DNA of 64,000 bases from CAYSPG01 sp964432885. GTDB taxonomy: Bacteria > Bacteroidota > Bacteroidia > AKYH767-A > OLB10. Where the stretch lies: the NCBI GenBank assembly GCA_964432885.1, contig CAYSPG010000006.1, positions 1-64,000 of the forward strand. Direction: 5' to 3'. Below are positions 35,156 to 46,400 of the stretch, in pieces. Within the stretch, counting starts at the first letter, position 1. Every line of letters begins with the position of its first letter. The position numbers and the translations under genes were made by a program. Below the pieces are notes generated by a model that saw nothing but the letters and a program-made list of their open reading frames with translations, was not told the DNA's origin and did no database searches.

Positions 35156-35188
35156 AAAAGAAGCTGTCCTTTTGAGACAGCCTCTTTT
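35156..35188 (-). terminator. Intrinsic terminator after the giant surface protein gene
   Basis: A 13-bp stem (35156-35168 with 35176-35188, one mismatch) is followed on the minus strand by a run of T. The core AGGCTGTC is shared with the hpf terminator. Confidence 0.8.
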
Positions 35189-35209
35189 AAAATTACTATT
35201 TAACAAGAG

Positions 35210-38200
35210 TTATTCAACCGAAACCTTTTGCTGGTAGGTTCCTTCTGAAGTTTTAAGCGTTAGAAGATACATGCCTTTGGCAAATTGCGTAACATCTATG
35301 GTTTGATTATTTAATCCTTCAAGTGTGTTTACACTTTGTGTGTAAATTACTTTACCGGCTAAGTCAAACATGGCAATTACAACATCCTGGTTTGAGGTTG
35401 AAGTAAACTCAACATTAAACACACTGCTTGTAGGGTTTGGATAAACCGTAAAGTTGTTGTTAACTGCTACAACTTCGCCCTGGCGGCAGGTGCTGCCAAA
35501 TGTTACGTTGCGCGAACCGCTTCCACATGCATTGGATGCTATAACTCCAACCACTCCGCTGTTATCTACCCAATCTAAAATTAATGTGGTTGAGTTACCT
35601 CCTCCACTTGAGTATGTGGCTACGGTTGCACCCGGATAAGTCCAGTTAAGCACGTAGCTTCCTGTAACGCCTGTTAGGTTTGCTGTAAATGTAATTCCAG
35701 TAGCGCCATCGCACCAACTTGTTGGGCTTGCTGTAATACCTGCCGGTGAATTTGGAGACCCATTAAGTGTAATACACCGTGAAGCAGAAGTTCCGCAAGC
35801 ATTGCTTGATACCACACAAAGTGTTTTTGCTGGCGTGTTTGTAAATGATGGATAGGTAATGTTTATTCCATTTGTTCCCTGACCACTGTTTATGGTACCA
35901 CCAGCCGTTGTTGACCATGTGTATGCTGTTGCTCCTGGTACTGCAGGGCATGTGTACAATACTGTTTGTCCGCACAATCCGTTTTGCGGGCCGGTTATAC
36001 TTGCCGGGCGTGCAGGCGAACCACCATTGGTAGTCATGCAACGTGCAGCAGTTGTTGATCCGCAAATGCTGGTGCCTGTTACACAAATGTTAGATGAAGT
36101 TACTGTAGCTCCATACGTTACTGTAATACTATTTGTAGTTGATGAACCCGAAGCGCCAACCGGCAATGTCCAGTTATAAGTAGCTACTGCAGCATTTAAT
36201 GGAACTGAGTAAACATAAGCCGTATTGGGGCAAACAGTAGTTGCACCTGTCATAATTCCTATTACTGCAGGTGTGGCTGATATGACAAGGGTTTTAACGG
36301 TACTTGTAAAACACGCTACCTGTGCTGCTACCCCTATTGTGCCGCTGGTAAAGCCGGCAGGCAAGGTGGCTGTTACGCTGTTGCTTACAGTTGTATAGGG
36401 TGTTGGGTTGCTGCCGTCAAACATTGTTCCTACTGGGCCGCTCCATAAGTAACTTGTTGCACCCGTTACTGCTCCGGTTGAGTATCCATACGTACCTAGT
36501 GCACATACGGTGGTTGGGCCACTTACTGCAGCAGGTGTGGATACCGCTCTGCGGATGGATACGCTGCGATACGGTGATGAACCACAAGCGTTAAACGCTG
36601 TTACTCTGATGCCATACGTTGAGTTGGTGGATGCACCTAAATCAATTGTTTGGGTATTTGTAGATGATGGTGGATTAAATGTTACACCTGTGGTACCGGG
36701 GCCTGTTGCCCATACATAAGTAGCAACATTGGGATCGTTGGTTACTGACAAATTAATACCTGTTGCCGGAGGACACACATCCAATGGCGCTCCGCTTATT
36801 ACTGAGGGTTGTGCCGGAGCTGTTGTTACATCACTGCCATTGCAATCCTGGTCAATGCCATCGTTGCAAATTTCGGGTGCACCGGGATAAATGGTGGCAA
36901 CTGCATCGTTGCAATCGTCATCATTGGTTACATAGCCCGAAGGAGGAGTACATCCGCCAAGAGTAGTGTTGGATGCATCACCATAGGTATCGCCATCGGT
37001 GTCGGCATAATAAACAATACCGGCCGGCTCATTTATAGCGTATGAATCGGTATCGGTACAGCCATTTGCATCAGTAACAATTACAGAATAATTACCAGGC
37101 ATTAATCCTGTTAAATCGCAATTGGTAATGCCATCAACAATATTTATTTTCCAGCCCATGTTTAAGTGAGCGTAGCATTGGTAGTACAACAGATTGGGAT
37201 GGCCAACATTGGGTGTAAAGGTTAGAATTCCAAAATCAGTTTGGCTGCCTGTTACACCTGAAGTCACTTCACCCGCTCCGGCACCGTCAGGATCTGTTGA
37301 AATATAGAAAGGATGACCGGGAGCATTAATTGCAAATGTATAAGTAACACCTCTTACAAGTGTCAGTTCTTTGCCTTCCACTCCGTCAATTTCCCAGCCT
37401 GATCCACTGCCTACTCCGAAATATGGATGAGCCGGTGTTTTAGGAACTACAATTGCTGAGAATGTGGGTCCTGTCCAGGCGCAGTTAACAGGTGCAGTGC
37501 CGCCTGAAATGGTAATATCAATGGAGCCGTCAGAGGAACCGTAACATGAAACATCGGTTGGTGTTCCGGTTACAACGGGTGTTGGATTAATGGTTAATGT
37601 CATGTTATCACTTGCAGCATTACAAATTCCGGCAGGATCATCGGTAGTAAGTGTTAATACCACCGAGCCGTTGCTGATGTCATTAGGGCCGGGTGTATAA
37701 ATAGCATTCATCAGCGAAGCATTATTAAAGTTTCCGTCACCGGTAGTGCTCCATGTAGCTGATGTGGCGCTTCCGCCAAAGCTGCCGGCCATAGTAGCCG
37801 TTGAACCTGCGCAAACTGCCTGGTCGCTGTTGGCGTTGGCAGTAGCAGGAGTTTCAACCGTAGCAGTAACCATGGTACGAGGGCTTTCGCAGCCTGTGCT
37901 TACGCTCCAGTTATAAAAGAAGTAATAATAGTTAACATCAAAACTGTTTCCAGTAATACTAACAACTCCCGGAAGAGTATATGAATAAACTGCACCAGCA
38001 CTGTTTCTCCACATCCCGGGATTTGTACTAAATCCAAAACGGTAACCTGTGCCTGCAGGAAGTGTTGCATTTAAAGTAACTACTTGCGGAACCGTACCTC
38101 CTGCACTGGTAACAGTGGTTAAAATTGGACCAGAGCTATATACCTGAACGGCAGAAGAGTTTTGAATTACAATGGTAAAGGATGAACCAATTGTGGCAGT

Positions 38201-41200
38201 AGGATAAATAGTAACTGTATTAATAGTCATTGATGGAGCTAATACATCAAAAAATAATTGTTGGGTTCCAATAACAATTGTTGAACTTGCACCTGCGCCA
38301 ATAGAACTATTTAAAGGGCCTACATTGCCATTAGTTCCTCCATCACTTGCCGAAACCCAATAGTTGGTTGTGCCAACAACACTTGGGCTGTAAGGCGAAC
38401 CTGTTGCAACGGGGCTTCCACCTGATGCTGCCGTGTACCAGTTAAATGTTCCTGCACCTGTCGCAGTTAAATTTACAGTACCGGGACCGCAACGTGTATC
38501 GCCATTGGCTGTTGTAAGAACGGCATTAATAGTAGTAAACGACCAGGTTGCACATCCTGTAGCATCACCAGTTCCGTTTTTAGGAACTATTTGCCAATAG
38601 TAGGTAGTGTTTGGCAGTAGGCCTGTCGGGGAATAATTGGTAACCGTCACATTTGTTATAAACGGTGGTGTAGGTGATGTTCCAAAGTAAACATCATAAC
38701 CAAGTGTTACCGGACCGCCTGTAATGGCAGCAGTCCAGTCTAAGACAACTGTTCCATAAGAACAAATATCAGTTGCGCCATTGGCTGGTGCATCGTAGGT
38801 AGCACAGTCGGGCACGGGAGGTACGTATATGGTAAATGTACCTTCATCGGCACCTATATCGGGGTTTGTAATGTTTCTGGTATCGGCTTCAAAATCGGTG
38901 GCGTAACCGGCTATTACCTGTGCACCGCCTTCTATAACAGTTGGAATTACTGCATCAGGTCTCAATACACCATTTAGAATGGGTTGCCAGGTTACATCTT
39001 CGGTTTGCGTTACTGTTTCGGCAGGCGCAATTGCTCCAACCCCCTGATAGGCCGGTATGGTTTGTATGCTATTGGTACCATCATAATATATCAGGTTTTT
39101 GGCAGATGGGGTTCCTGCATAATACAGGTTGTTGTTACAGTTTGGGCTTACGTTATCAGTAGCGGCAGTTTTCCAAAACGCTACAGCGAGGGTTCCGGTG
39201 GTAACATCACTCACATTTTCAATCACATTGTTTCTGATGTCAAGTGTAGGGGTTGCGCTGCTGTTATGAATACCTGCCGATGTATAACCTGCCACGGCAC
39301 CCACATCGTTAAGGTAAACGGAGTTGTAATAAATGCTTACCACACCTCCAGTTGAACCACCTGATACGGATATACCGCGTGTACCGCCTGTGGTGGTGGT
39401 AGATGATGGCGCTGTTATATCGCTTACCATGTTATTGTAAATATTGTGCACCAATCCGGTTGCCACATCAATACCTGCAGCAGTGGTGCCTGTTATACCC
39501 GTTGAACTTATCAGGTGAACCTTGTTGTTATAAATATTAGACGTTACGCCTGTTGCAGTTACATATATACCACGAACAGAGCTTGCTGAACCTGCGGTAT
39601 AAATGGAAGTTACTTCATTGTTATAAATGTTAGCAGTAGCGGCTGAAGTAATATATATTCCGTAACTGGTTCCTCCTCCGCTAACGCCAATAATGGTATT
39701 GTCTGAAATATCGGCACTGTTTGATGCTGATGATTGCAGCGTAATGCCATATACCAATGTGGTGCTTGTTCCTAATACGTTACTAATATCGGTATTCTTA
39801 ATTTTTAAATTAGATTGGTAAGAAGCAAATATGCCATACGTAGAACCTGCTGCAATACCATCGCCAATATCGTGTATGGTACTTGTGCCGCCCAGTTCGG
39901 TGTTTATTTCGTTGTTGTTATCATTAAATGTGGCTGTAGCTCCGGTAATGTTATATCCTATTTTGCAGAAGCCCACATCCATGTTCAAAAACTTATTGTC
40001 GCTGTTGGTGCCTGATGCTGCTGTTGGCGTGGGTGATGACTGCACATACACTCCATTGGAAGAGGCGTTACCAATGGCAAGTGTAATTACACCATTCTTA
40101 AATGTATTAAACTGCGAACCATTGGTAGCGGAGACATTCTGAATGAGTACACCATACTCCACCCAGTCAGTTGCTGATGTTCCGGTTTGTTCAAAGTCTA
40201 TTCCGTTAAAGGTGTAGTAATCTACTCCTACTAATCTTAAAATATAATCTGTTGTTCCGGCAGTACCAATGCGCTGTATTTTAGGATTAGCTCCCGCACC
40301 TGTACGCTGAAAGGTAATGGTATTGGTGGAGGTTCCTGTAAAAGTGCAAAACAGGTTACTTGCTTCCACAAATGTTTGCCCTGCAATTACGTTAAACGTA
40401 ACCGGGCCGCTTACTCCAAGGCAGCTTAAATCTGCAATGGCAGCAGCAAAGGTTAAATAGTCACCGCCACCTGTATTGTCAATAGTGTAGGGTCCGTTAA
40501 GCGGTGTGGCAATGGTTACCTGCACTTCAACAGATATTGTGCTTATAGTACTTGAAACGCATGTAACCACGCAGCGATACCAGTGTGTAACACTTGCGCT
40601 TGTTATATAAGTTGCACCGTTTGCTCCGCCAATATTAGTGTAAGGCCCGCCTGCACCGGCTGTGGCTTCCTGCCACTGGTAAGTATATCCAAGACCATAA
40701 GCCTGGTCCAATGACAAAGTGAAACTGGCACTGTTACATGGATTTGCATTTGTTGTGAGCGTATTTGCCAAAGCCGGAGTTCCGCAACCGGGCAGTGCAC
40801 CTTCTAATTCCCATGCTCCAATATCAGGTGCAGAACCAGTTCCTAAATAGCCTACATTACCCTGACGGATGGTATTGTTTACATCCGCAGTAATTCCTGC
40901 AATGTTTGCTGCTCCGCTTTCGGCTGCGCTTGCTGTGGCATCGTCATACTTTAAGAAGTCAACACCTCCGCAGGATGTGCTTTCCCACTGCACATCTTCT
41001 GTTACTGAATTCTGGTCCTGTGTAACAATGTATGCCTGGTAGTTGGCAAGTTGGTCATACAGGTTGGTGCCGTTTGTAAAAATTAAATTATTCGCATCCG
41101 GTGCACCACCCCAAAACAGGTTGCGGTTTGACAGTGCATTGTAATTTGTATTAGTAGTTGAACTTCTGCGGTAAGCAGCAGTTACTCCGGTGCCTGATGG

Positions 41201-43120
41201 GGTACTGTTGTTATAAATAATATTGTTGCGCAAGGTCAGGTCAGAGGTTGTGGCTGTAGTGCTTGTAGTATGAAATATACCGCTTGAACCAAAGTTACCT
41301 GCACCGCTTGCATTCAGGTAAATAGTATTGTAGCTAATATTAATTGGTGACAGCGTAGTGGTATTAGTAATTGAAATTCCTCTTACTGCATCGGTTCCTG
41401 TTGCGCTTGGTGCAGTGAGCCCGCCAACAAGATTGTTATAAGCATTCACAGTTTTTGCGGCAGTAATGCTTAAGCCATAAACTAACGATGAAGCATTGCT
41501 CCCAGACAAGCTGCAGATAATATTTTTATAAATATTATTAACACTTCCAGTTCCTGAAGCTGCTGATTGAATACCTGCTACAGTGGATGCTCCCGTAGAA
41601 CTCATTGAGCTAATATTATTCTGATATATGTTTGAAGTTAATAAATTAGAACTGTTTCCGGCTAATATCCCGGTAACTCCAGCACCGCCTGTAATATTTA
41701 AAATAGTATTATTGTTACAGTCACCGGAATTATAGGTAAATTCAATTCCAATAAAAGAACCCGGGCAGGTGATATTAGAGATAGTGTTTGCGTTTACAGT
41801 TGATGCATGTCCGCTTCCGGTTGCCTGCCTGATACCGGTAAATCCTGAAGTTCCTGAAAGAACAATATTGGAGAAATTGTTAAAGGAAATAAGTGAACTG
41901 CCGGTTGAAACTGAAGCAAAATTGTAATAGCCATACAACAAGCCCGATGCGCCTGTCTTTGAAATAGTTCCAGAAGTTGAATTTCCGCTTACTGTTACGT
42001 CAGGTGTGGTACTACTAGCATAAATAAGGTAACTGGTAGTTGTTGCAGCAATAGTACCTGCAAAAAATGTGTTGTTGTTAAAAGTTATCGAAGTACACGA
42101 ATTGGCGTTATACAGCCCTTGAACTGCAGAAGTGCCGCTACTGTTAAGTGTTATATTATTGTTGTTGCCGGTAACAACACCTGATACGGTCGAGTAGAAC
42201 ACGCCATAAAGTACGTTCGGATGAGCTGTTCCCCCGCCCCCGGCATTATTAATTGTGTTGTAGTTAATGGCGGGGTTATTCTGGTAAATTAAATAAACTC
42301 CATAAGCAGCAACTGTTCCGGTTCCGCCATAGTTTGTAAATGTGTTTCCATTACCTGAACCTGATGTACCCACAATAATATTCTGATCATAAAATGCCGC
42401 GGTTGAATATCCTCTTGCATTTACCGCGCAAAAAACATCCGTTATGGTATTGCCTGTAATCAGCAGGTTTTCGGTGCGGCCGCTGTTGGCAGTAACAGTT
42501 ACCCCAGTAGCAGAACTCGTTGAAACAGTTCCGTTTGAAGAATATATACCGCATACATAAACACTGGTTCCGCGGGTCATATCAATGGTACAATTCTTAA
42601 TAGTAATATTCTGGCAAGCATCAGTGCCTGATGGCTTGTGCAGCCAGTAGCCATATTCAATTCCCTGGTTTGAGGTGGCAAGATCAATGCCGTCAAAAGT
42701 TATATCATTGTTTCCGTCAAGACGGATAACACCATCGCCAAATCCGCCAAAAGTTGATGGCGCTGTTGAACCTGCATCGGTGCGGGTTATTAACGGGTTG
42801 GCTCCAATGCCTGTTTTCTGAAAAATAATTGGAAAATCCAGATTAAGCGAATTGGATAAAACCAACATGGAAACCTGTGTTTCGGAATGGCCTGCAGGCA
42901 CGTTAAATGTTACCGGCCCTTCCATGGTAAGCAGGGTGTTGTTTAATGCCGTAATGCAGTCGCCAATGGTAAGGTACGATGCAGCCAAATCGGGTGTGGT
43001 GTTGGCAAAGCCCGTAACTGTAATCTGCGCATTAGAATTAAAACTGCAAAATGCAACCAGTGCAATTGCAGTTAGCCAGCGATAAAGATTCGCTGACATT
43101 TTTTGTGTCAAATTAGTCAT
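35210..43120 (-). CDS. Giant T9SS surface protein: beta-helices, cupredoxin-like domain, MopE motif
   Basis: A signal peptide (to about residue 31) is followed by two related right-handed beta-helix modules, about 50-800 and 877-1420. Each starts with a GPVTFNV element and has repeated NNxI/GIY rungs. An FN3-like domain (about 1433-1535) and Ig-like modules follow. Near 1870 a SprB-type repeat begins (SDGSIDITISGGTAPV). It is interrupted by about 100 residues resembling a cupredoxin (LVRGVTYTF, GHPFYIS, YYQCYAHLNMGW) and resumes with GNYSVIVTDANGC. A MopE-like metal-binding motif (DGDTYGD, NDDDCND, GIDQDCNG) lies at about 2050-2095. More Ig-like modules and a type A T9SS domain (VYPNPTSSVFNV onward) end it. 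It is probably a cell-surface adhesin or binding protein; the ligand is unknown. Confidence 0.88.
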   Translation of the reverse strand: MTNLTQKMSANLYRWLTAIALVAFCSFNSNAQITVTGFANTTPDLAASYLTIGDCITALNNTLLTMEGPVTFNVPAGHSETQVSMLVLSNSLNLDFPIIFQKTGIGANPLITRTDAGSTAPSTFGGFGDGVIRLDGNNDITFDGIDLATSNQGIEYGYWLHKPSGTDACQNITIKNCTIDMTRGTSVYVCGIYSSNGTVSTSSATGVTVTANSGRTENLLITGNTITDVFCAVNARGYSTAAFYDQNIIVGTSGSGNGNTFTNYGGTGTVAAYGVYLIYQNNPAINYNTINNAGGGGTAHPNVLYGVFYSTVSGVVTGNNNNITLNSSGTSAVQGLYNANSCTSITFNNNTFFAGTIAATTTSYLIYASSTTPDVTVSGNSTSGTISKTGASGLLYGYYNFASVSTGSSLISFNNFSNIVLSGTSGFTGIRQATGSGHASTVNANTISNITCPGSFIGIEFTYNSGDCNNNTILNITGGAGVTGILAGNSSNLLTSNIYQNNISSMSSTGASTVAGIQSAASGTGSVNNIYKNIICSLSGSNASSLVYGLSITAAKTVNAYNNLVGGLTAPSATGTDAVRGISITNTTTLSPINISYNTIYLNASGAGNFGSSGIFHTTSTTATTSDLTLRNNIIYNNSTPSGTGVTAAYRRSSTTNTNYNALSNRNLFWGGAPDANNLIFTNGTNLYDQLANYQAYIVTQDQNSVTEDVQWESTSCGGVDFLKYDDATASAAESGAANIAGITADVNNTIRQGNVGYLGTGSAPDIGAWELEGALPGCGTPALANTLTTNANPCNSASFTLSLDQAYGLGYTYQWQEATAGAGGPYTNIGGANGATYITSASVTHWYRCVVTCVSSTISTISVEVQVTIATPLNGPYTIDNTGGGDYLTFAAAIADLSCLGVSGPVTFNVIAGQTFVEASNLFCTFTGTSTNTITFQRTGAGANPKIQRIGTAGTTDYILRLVGVDYYTFNGIDFEQTGTSATDWVEYGVLIQNVSATNGSQFNTFKNGVITLAIGNASSNGVYVQSSPTPTAASGTNSDNKFLNMDVGFCKIGYNITGATATFNDNNNEINTELGGTSTIHDIGDGIAAGSTYGIFASYQSNLKIKNTDISNVLGTSTTLVYGITLQSSASNSADISDNTIIGVSGGGTSYGIYITSAATANIYNNEVTSIYTAGSASSVRGIYVTATGVTSNIYNNKVHLISSTGITGTTAAGIDVATGLVHNIYNNMVSDITAPSSTTTTGGTRGISVSGGSTGGVVSIYYNSVYLNDVGAVAGYTSAGIHNSSATPTLDIRNNVIENVSDVTTGTLAVAFWKTAATDNVSPNCNNNLYYAGTPSAKNLIYYDGTNSIQTIPAYQGVGAIAPAETVTQTEDVTWQPILNGVLRPDAVIPTVIEGGAQVIAGYATDFEADTRNITNPDIGADEGTFTIYVPPVPDCATYDAPANGATDICSYGTVVLDWTAAITGGPVTLGYDVYFGTSPTPPFITNVTVTNYSPTGLLPNTTYYWQIVPKNGTGDATGCATWSFTTINAVLTTANGDTRCGPGTVNLTATGAGTFNWYTAASGGSPVATGSPYSPSVVGTTNYWVSASDGGTNGNVGPLNSSIGAGASSTIVIGTQQLFFDVLAPSMTINTVTIYPTATIGSSFTIVIQNSSAVQVYSSGPILTTVTSAGGTVPQVVTLNATLPAGTGYRFGFSTNPGMWRNSAGAVYSYTLPGVVSITGNSFDVNYYYFFYNWSVSTGCESPRTMVTATVETPATANANSDQAVCAGSTATMAGSFGGSATSATWSTTGDGNFNNASLMNAIYTPGPNDISNGSVVLTLTTDDPAGICNAASDNMTLTINPTPVVTGTPTDVSCYGSSDGSIDITISGGTAPVNCAWTGPTFSAIVVPKTPAHPYFGVGSGSGWEIDGVEGKELTLVRGVTYTFAINAPGHPFYISTDPDGAGAGEVTSGVTGSQTDFGILTFTPNVGHPNLLYYQCYAHLNMGWKINIVDGITNCDLTGLMPGNYSVIVTDANGCTDTDSYAINEPAGIVYYADTDGDTYGDASNTTLGGCTPPSGYVTNDDDCNDAVATIYPGAPEICNDGIDQDCNGSDVTTAPAQPSVISGAPLDVCPPATGINLSVTNDPNVATYVWATGPGTTGVTFNPPSSTNTQTIDLGASTNSTYGIRVTAFNACGSSPYRSVSIRRAVSTPAAVSGPTTVCALGTYGYSTGAVTGATSYLWSGPVGTMFDGSNPTPYTTVSNSVTATLPAGFTSGTIGVAAQVACFTSTVKTLVISATPAVIGIMTGATTVCPNTAYVYSVPLNAAVATYNWTLPVGASGSSTTNSITVTYGATVTSSNICVTGTSICGSTTAARCMTTNGGSPARPASITGPQNGLCGQTVLYTCPAVPGATAYTWSTTAGGTINSGQGTNGINITYPSFTNTPAKTLCVVSSNACGTSASRCITLNGSPNSPAGITASPTSWCDGATGITFTANLTGVTGSYVLNWTYPGATVATYSSGGGNSTTLILDWVDNSGVVGVIASNACGSGSRNVTFGSTCRQGEVVAVNNNFTVYPNPTSSVFNVEFTSTSNQDVVIAMFDLAGKVIYTQSVNTLEGLNNQTIDVTQFAKGMYLLTLKTSEGTYQQKVSVE

Positions 43121-43208
43121 ATGTGTTTGTTTTAAGTTAATTAAAATGGTTAGTTGCTGTATGGTGTGGGGCTTAGTTTGGTTTGCGGTTGTTCCTTACA
43201 GCAAGGGT

Positions 43209-43216
43209 CAAATTTA
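43209..43216 (-). promoter_or_regulatory. Candidate −7 box of the giant surface protein gene
   Basis: TAAATTTG on the minus strand fits TAnnTTTG. It would give a leader of about 80 nt, longer than for most genes here. Confidence 0.4.
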
Positions 43217-43442
43217 TAACTAACAAATGACAAATAAAAATGGTGTTAATAAGTTTTGGTACGCGTAGCTACCCCTATTATACGGGATGCTATATGGTTA
43301 AATGGCCTTTAATGTTTTTAATAAACAGGTTGTTTTTTATATTAGAAGAACCAATATTTGAGGCATTAACCTGTTTCTGCACTTCGGTACACACGCTTGG
43401 TTTTAAAATAAAACTGACACCGCATTGCAATCCTTTCCCAAT

Positions 43443-43478
43443 AAAAAAGGCCGCCTCAAAAATGAGGCAGCCTTTTTT
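43443..43478 (-). terminator. Intrinsic terminator after the GEVED-domain surface gene
   Basis: A 16-bp stem (43443-43458 with 43463-43478, one wobble pair) with an AAAA loop and T-rich exit on the minus strand. The core GGCTGCCTC resembles the other terminators of the family. Confidence 0.82.
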
Positions 43479-43495
43479 ATATTTTATTACTATTA

Positions 43496-46400
43496 TCAGT
43501 ACACTATTTTACGGCTAATCATCCGTTTGCTGTCAGAAATTATAAGCGTGTAAACACCTGATGCAAAATTATGTTTAAGTTCAATTTGGTTTACACCATT
43601 AAAGGCATCCACATCGGTTTGGGTGGTAACAAGTTTACCAAGTATGTCAACCAGTTTATAGGATACTTTACTATCTGAATCATACTTGAAGTAAACAGTT
43701 TGCGAACCATTGTTATTATTCGCCACCGAAACAATTTCAAACTCATCGGCTTTGCCAAATGTAACAGGCACTAAGTTAGAGTAGGTGTATTTACCATCAA
43801 AGTCGGTTTGCTTTAAGCGATAGTACTGTGTACCCACAACAGGTTTATAATCATACGTATAATACTCCTGCAAGGCGTTGCTGTTGCCTTTGCTCTTAAC
43901 ATCAGCAACAAAACTATACTCGCTTGCATTAAGTGTGCGTTCAACAGTAAAGTAATCGTTGTTATGCTCTGATGCTGTGCTCCAGTAGATTTTTACTTTA
44001 TCTTTTTCGGGGCGGGCATTAAAACTTAACAAGTCAATTGGCAACGGCTGTGCTTCGCGGGTAAGTGCCCATGACCCAAAGCGATTTGAGGCATTGTATT
44101 TTGCACTATAGGTTGATGGCCCTGTCATTGGGTTTGTTTGTCCAATAAACATATTGGGGTCATCCCATCGGGTAAGTGCATTGGTCCAGTGTTGCGCTCT
44201 TATGTTGGTATTACCATTTGCAGGGATTTCGGTATTGGCATAGGCAAACTCCATATCACCGGTTCCGCCAGTACCGGCATTATCAATTTGCCAGTAGCGG
44301 TCAACCATGTTTGCAGAGTTATTGGTACCTGTATAAAATCCATTAATGTGTGTAACGCCTGTAGGTATTGGTGTATTGGCAGGAATGGTTGCATAGGTTG
44401 CATATGTCATATCATTAGTACCTGCACTTGGTGTGTATCTAAATGGAATGTAAATCCCAGCACTATTTCCAAACGGAATTTCGTACAGCGCATAATTGCT
44501 TGCATGATTCCACTTTAAGCGGCCATAGGTAGGGGGTGGATTTTCGCTAACAAGATATCCTGCTAAGCGTGTTAATGCATTGGTGGTAGGAACACTTAAA
44601 GTGAGCAATCGTGTATTTAATTTTAAAGCACCATTGGTCAACCTTAATGAGTCGGTAACGGTAACATCATTACTCATGGTAACACCTGCAGCAGGTGCTG
44701 AGGTATTGTTTATAGTTAGGTCATAAAAAGTAGTGGCTGTTGTTCCGCGTATTGCTTGTGCTGCGCTTGCTGCCATAGTAACACGGCTTAAGTTAGGAAC
44801 AAAACTTCCATTGTTAATCCAGTCTCCACCTGTGGCACCGCCTACGCTAATATTAAACTTTTTATATGGACGATAGTAGTGGTATGTAACGTTAGGACGT
44901 TGGCTGGTAATATAACGCAATTGTGGAGCAGCATCAGGCATTGTACATCCTGAAGGAGCACCACCGGCAGGATTAAGACACACCATCGTTGAGTTGCAAC
45001 CAGGGGTTTGCGTTTGTTCAAAACGGTCGGCTCCGGTGCCTATTCCAACAGCAGTTAAGTCATAACAAAATTCAATTACCAAACTATTGTTAACCCCGCT
45101 CCAGGTAATTGGAGTTGTTAAGGGAATTATAATCTGACCAGCAGTATTATAAGTTATTGAACCGGTATTTAGCGTTCCGCTATATACATTTCCACCTGCA
45201 ACCACATTTGGTGCGTATGTGGTGGTGCTATAGCAAAATGAGGGATTTGTATAATAGTAGTTTATATTAAAGTTAGTGTATGGGCTGGTTGTGTTTATCC
45301 CTTTAAAACTTTGCCTATTGGCTATGTTAAAAATAACCTGATCAATAACATCACCGGCTACAAGTCCTTTTGCAAGCAACTCGGTACGCGAGTAAACCAA
45401 CTGCACTTTTTGACGGGCAACTGATTGTTTTAATATAGTATAAAGTGCGTTGTACAAATTGGCGCTGCTAATTACAGCAGTTGCATCATAAGAAGAAACA
45501 ACACTTAAGCGACCTGTTGCATTAGCAATGTTTAAGGAATCGGCACATGTTAATGTACCACCCTGATAGGAGTTGCAATAAAGTGTATCAGTGCCTTCAA
45601 TTCTTAATTTTTTGCAAACAGCACCAGTGGCTCCTCTTATAACAGGACGTTTGTAACCCGCGGCACCACCACCTGGTATCAGGGCATTATCATTTATAGT
45701 TGGTACACCGCCACACCAGTTGGTAGCAGTAAACCAATCATCGGTAAAACCAAGCCAAACCTTCCATCCGGCAACAGCGCATGGGGTTATTATGGTAACC
45801 TTATAATCTTCGGTTTCGCCATACGTTGCATTTGCGCATGGGTCAATATTGCTACCTAAATATACTTCGCGAACACGCAATGTTGTAGTGCCAATAAATG
45901 CCCCGCTTGGTACCGTAAAGTTTGCATTTGACCAGCCTAAACTCAACAAACTTGCGGATTGCAAAATCTTTTCTCCGGGGTCGGCAAACGAACCATTTTT
46001 ATTGTAATCAATCCATGCGGCAACATAGTTTCCGCTTCCCCATGTACCAACCTGAACATTTATGTTATATGTACTATCGGGCATTATTGTAGCTGTGTTA
46101 CCGGCAATTGCAGGATTAAATGCTTCGTAATCGGGTGGGTGACATGCAAAACGGCAAGTGGGAAATGTGCAAGATGAAGCTGGTATTTGAGCTCCCCAAA
46201 CTGTATTATAAATATTATTGATACCAGGAGGATAAACTGCAGCATAGCCAGGCATAATTACGCTACGCACATAATCGTTATTGGTATAGCTACCACTAAG
46301 CCACGATGTTCCTACACTGTAAAAAGGTGGATTACCACCACAATATGCCACATCTATTTGCCTTGCGCCCGGAAGTGTTAGGGTACTTGGTGTAAAAGTA

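Larger units (their letters stand above)
43121..43495. other. Intergenic region between the two giant genes
   Basis: These 375 bp hold the promoter of the giant gene at 35210-43120 at one end and the terminator of the 43496-47713 gene at the other. The middle (about 43220-43440) shows no gene, RNA or repeat that I can support. A 92-codon plus-strand frame there has no coding character. Confidence 0.6.

Noticed and set aside
43240..43518. 92-codon plus-strand frame between the giant genes
   Set aside because: It overlaps the terminator and the end of the minus-strand gene and shows no protein-like character.
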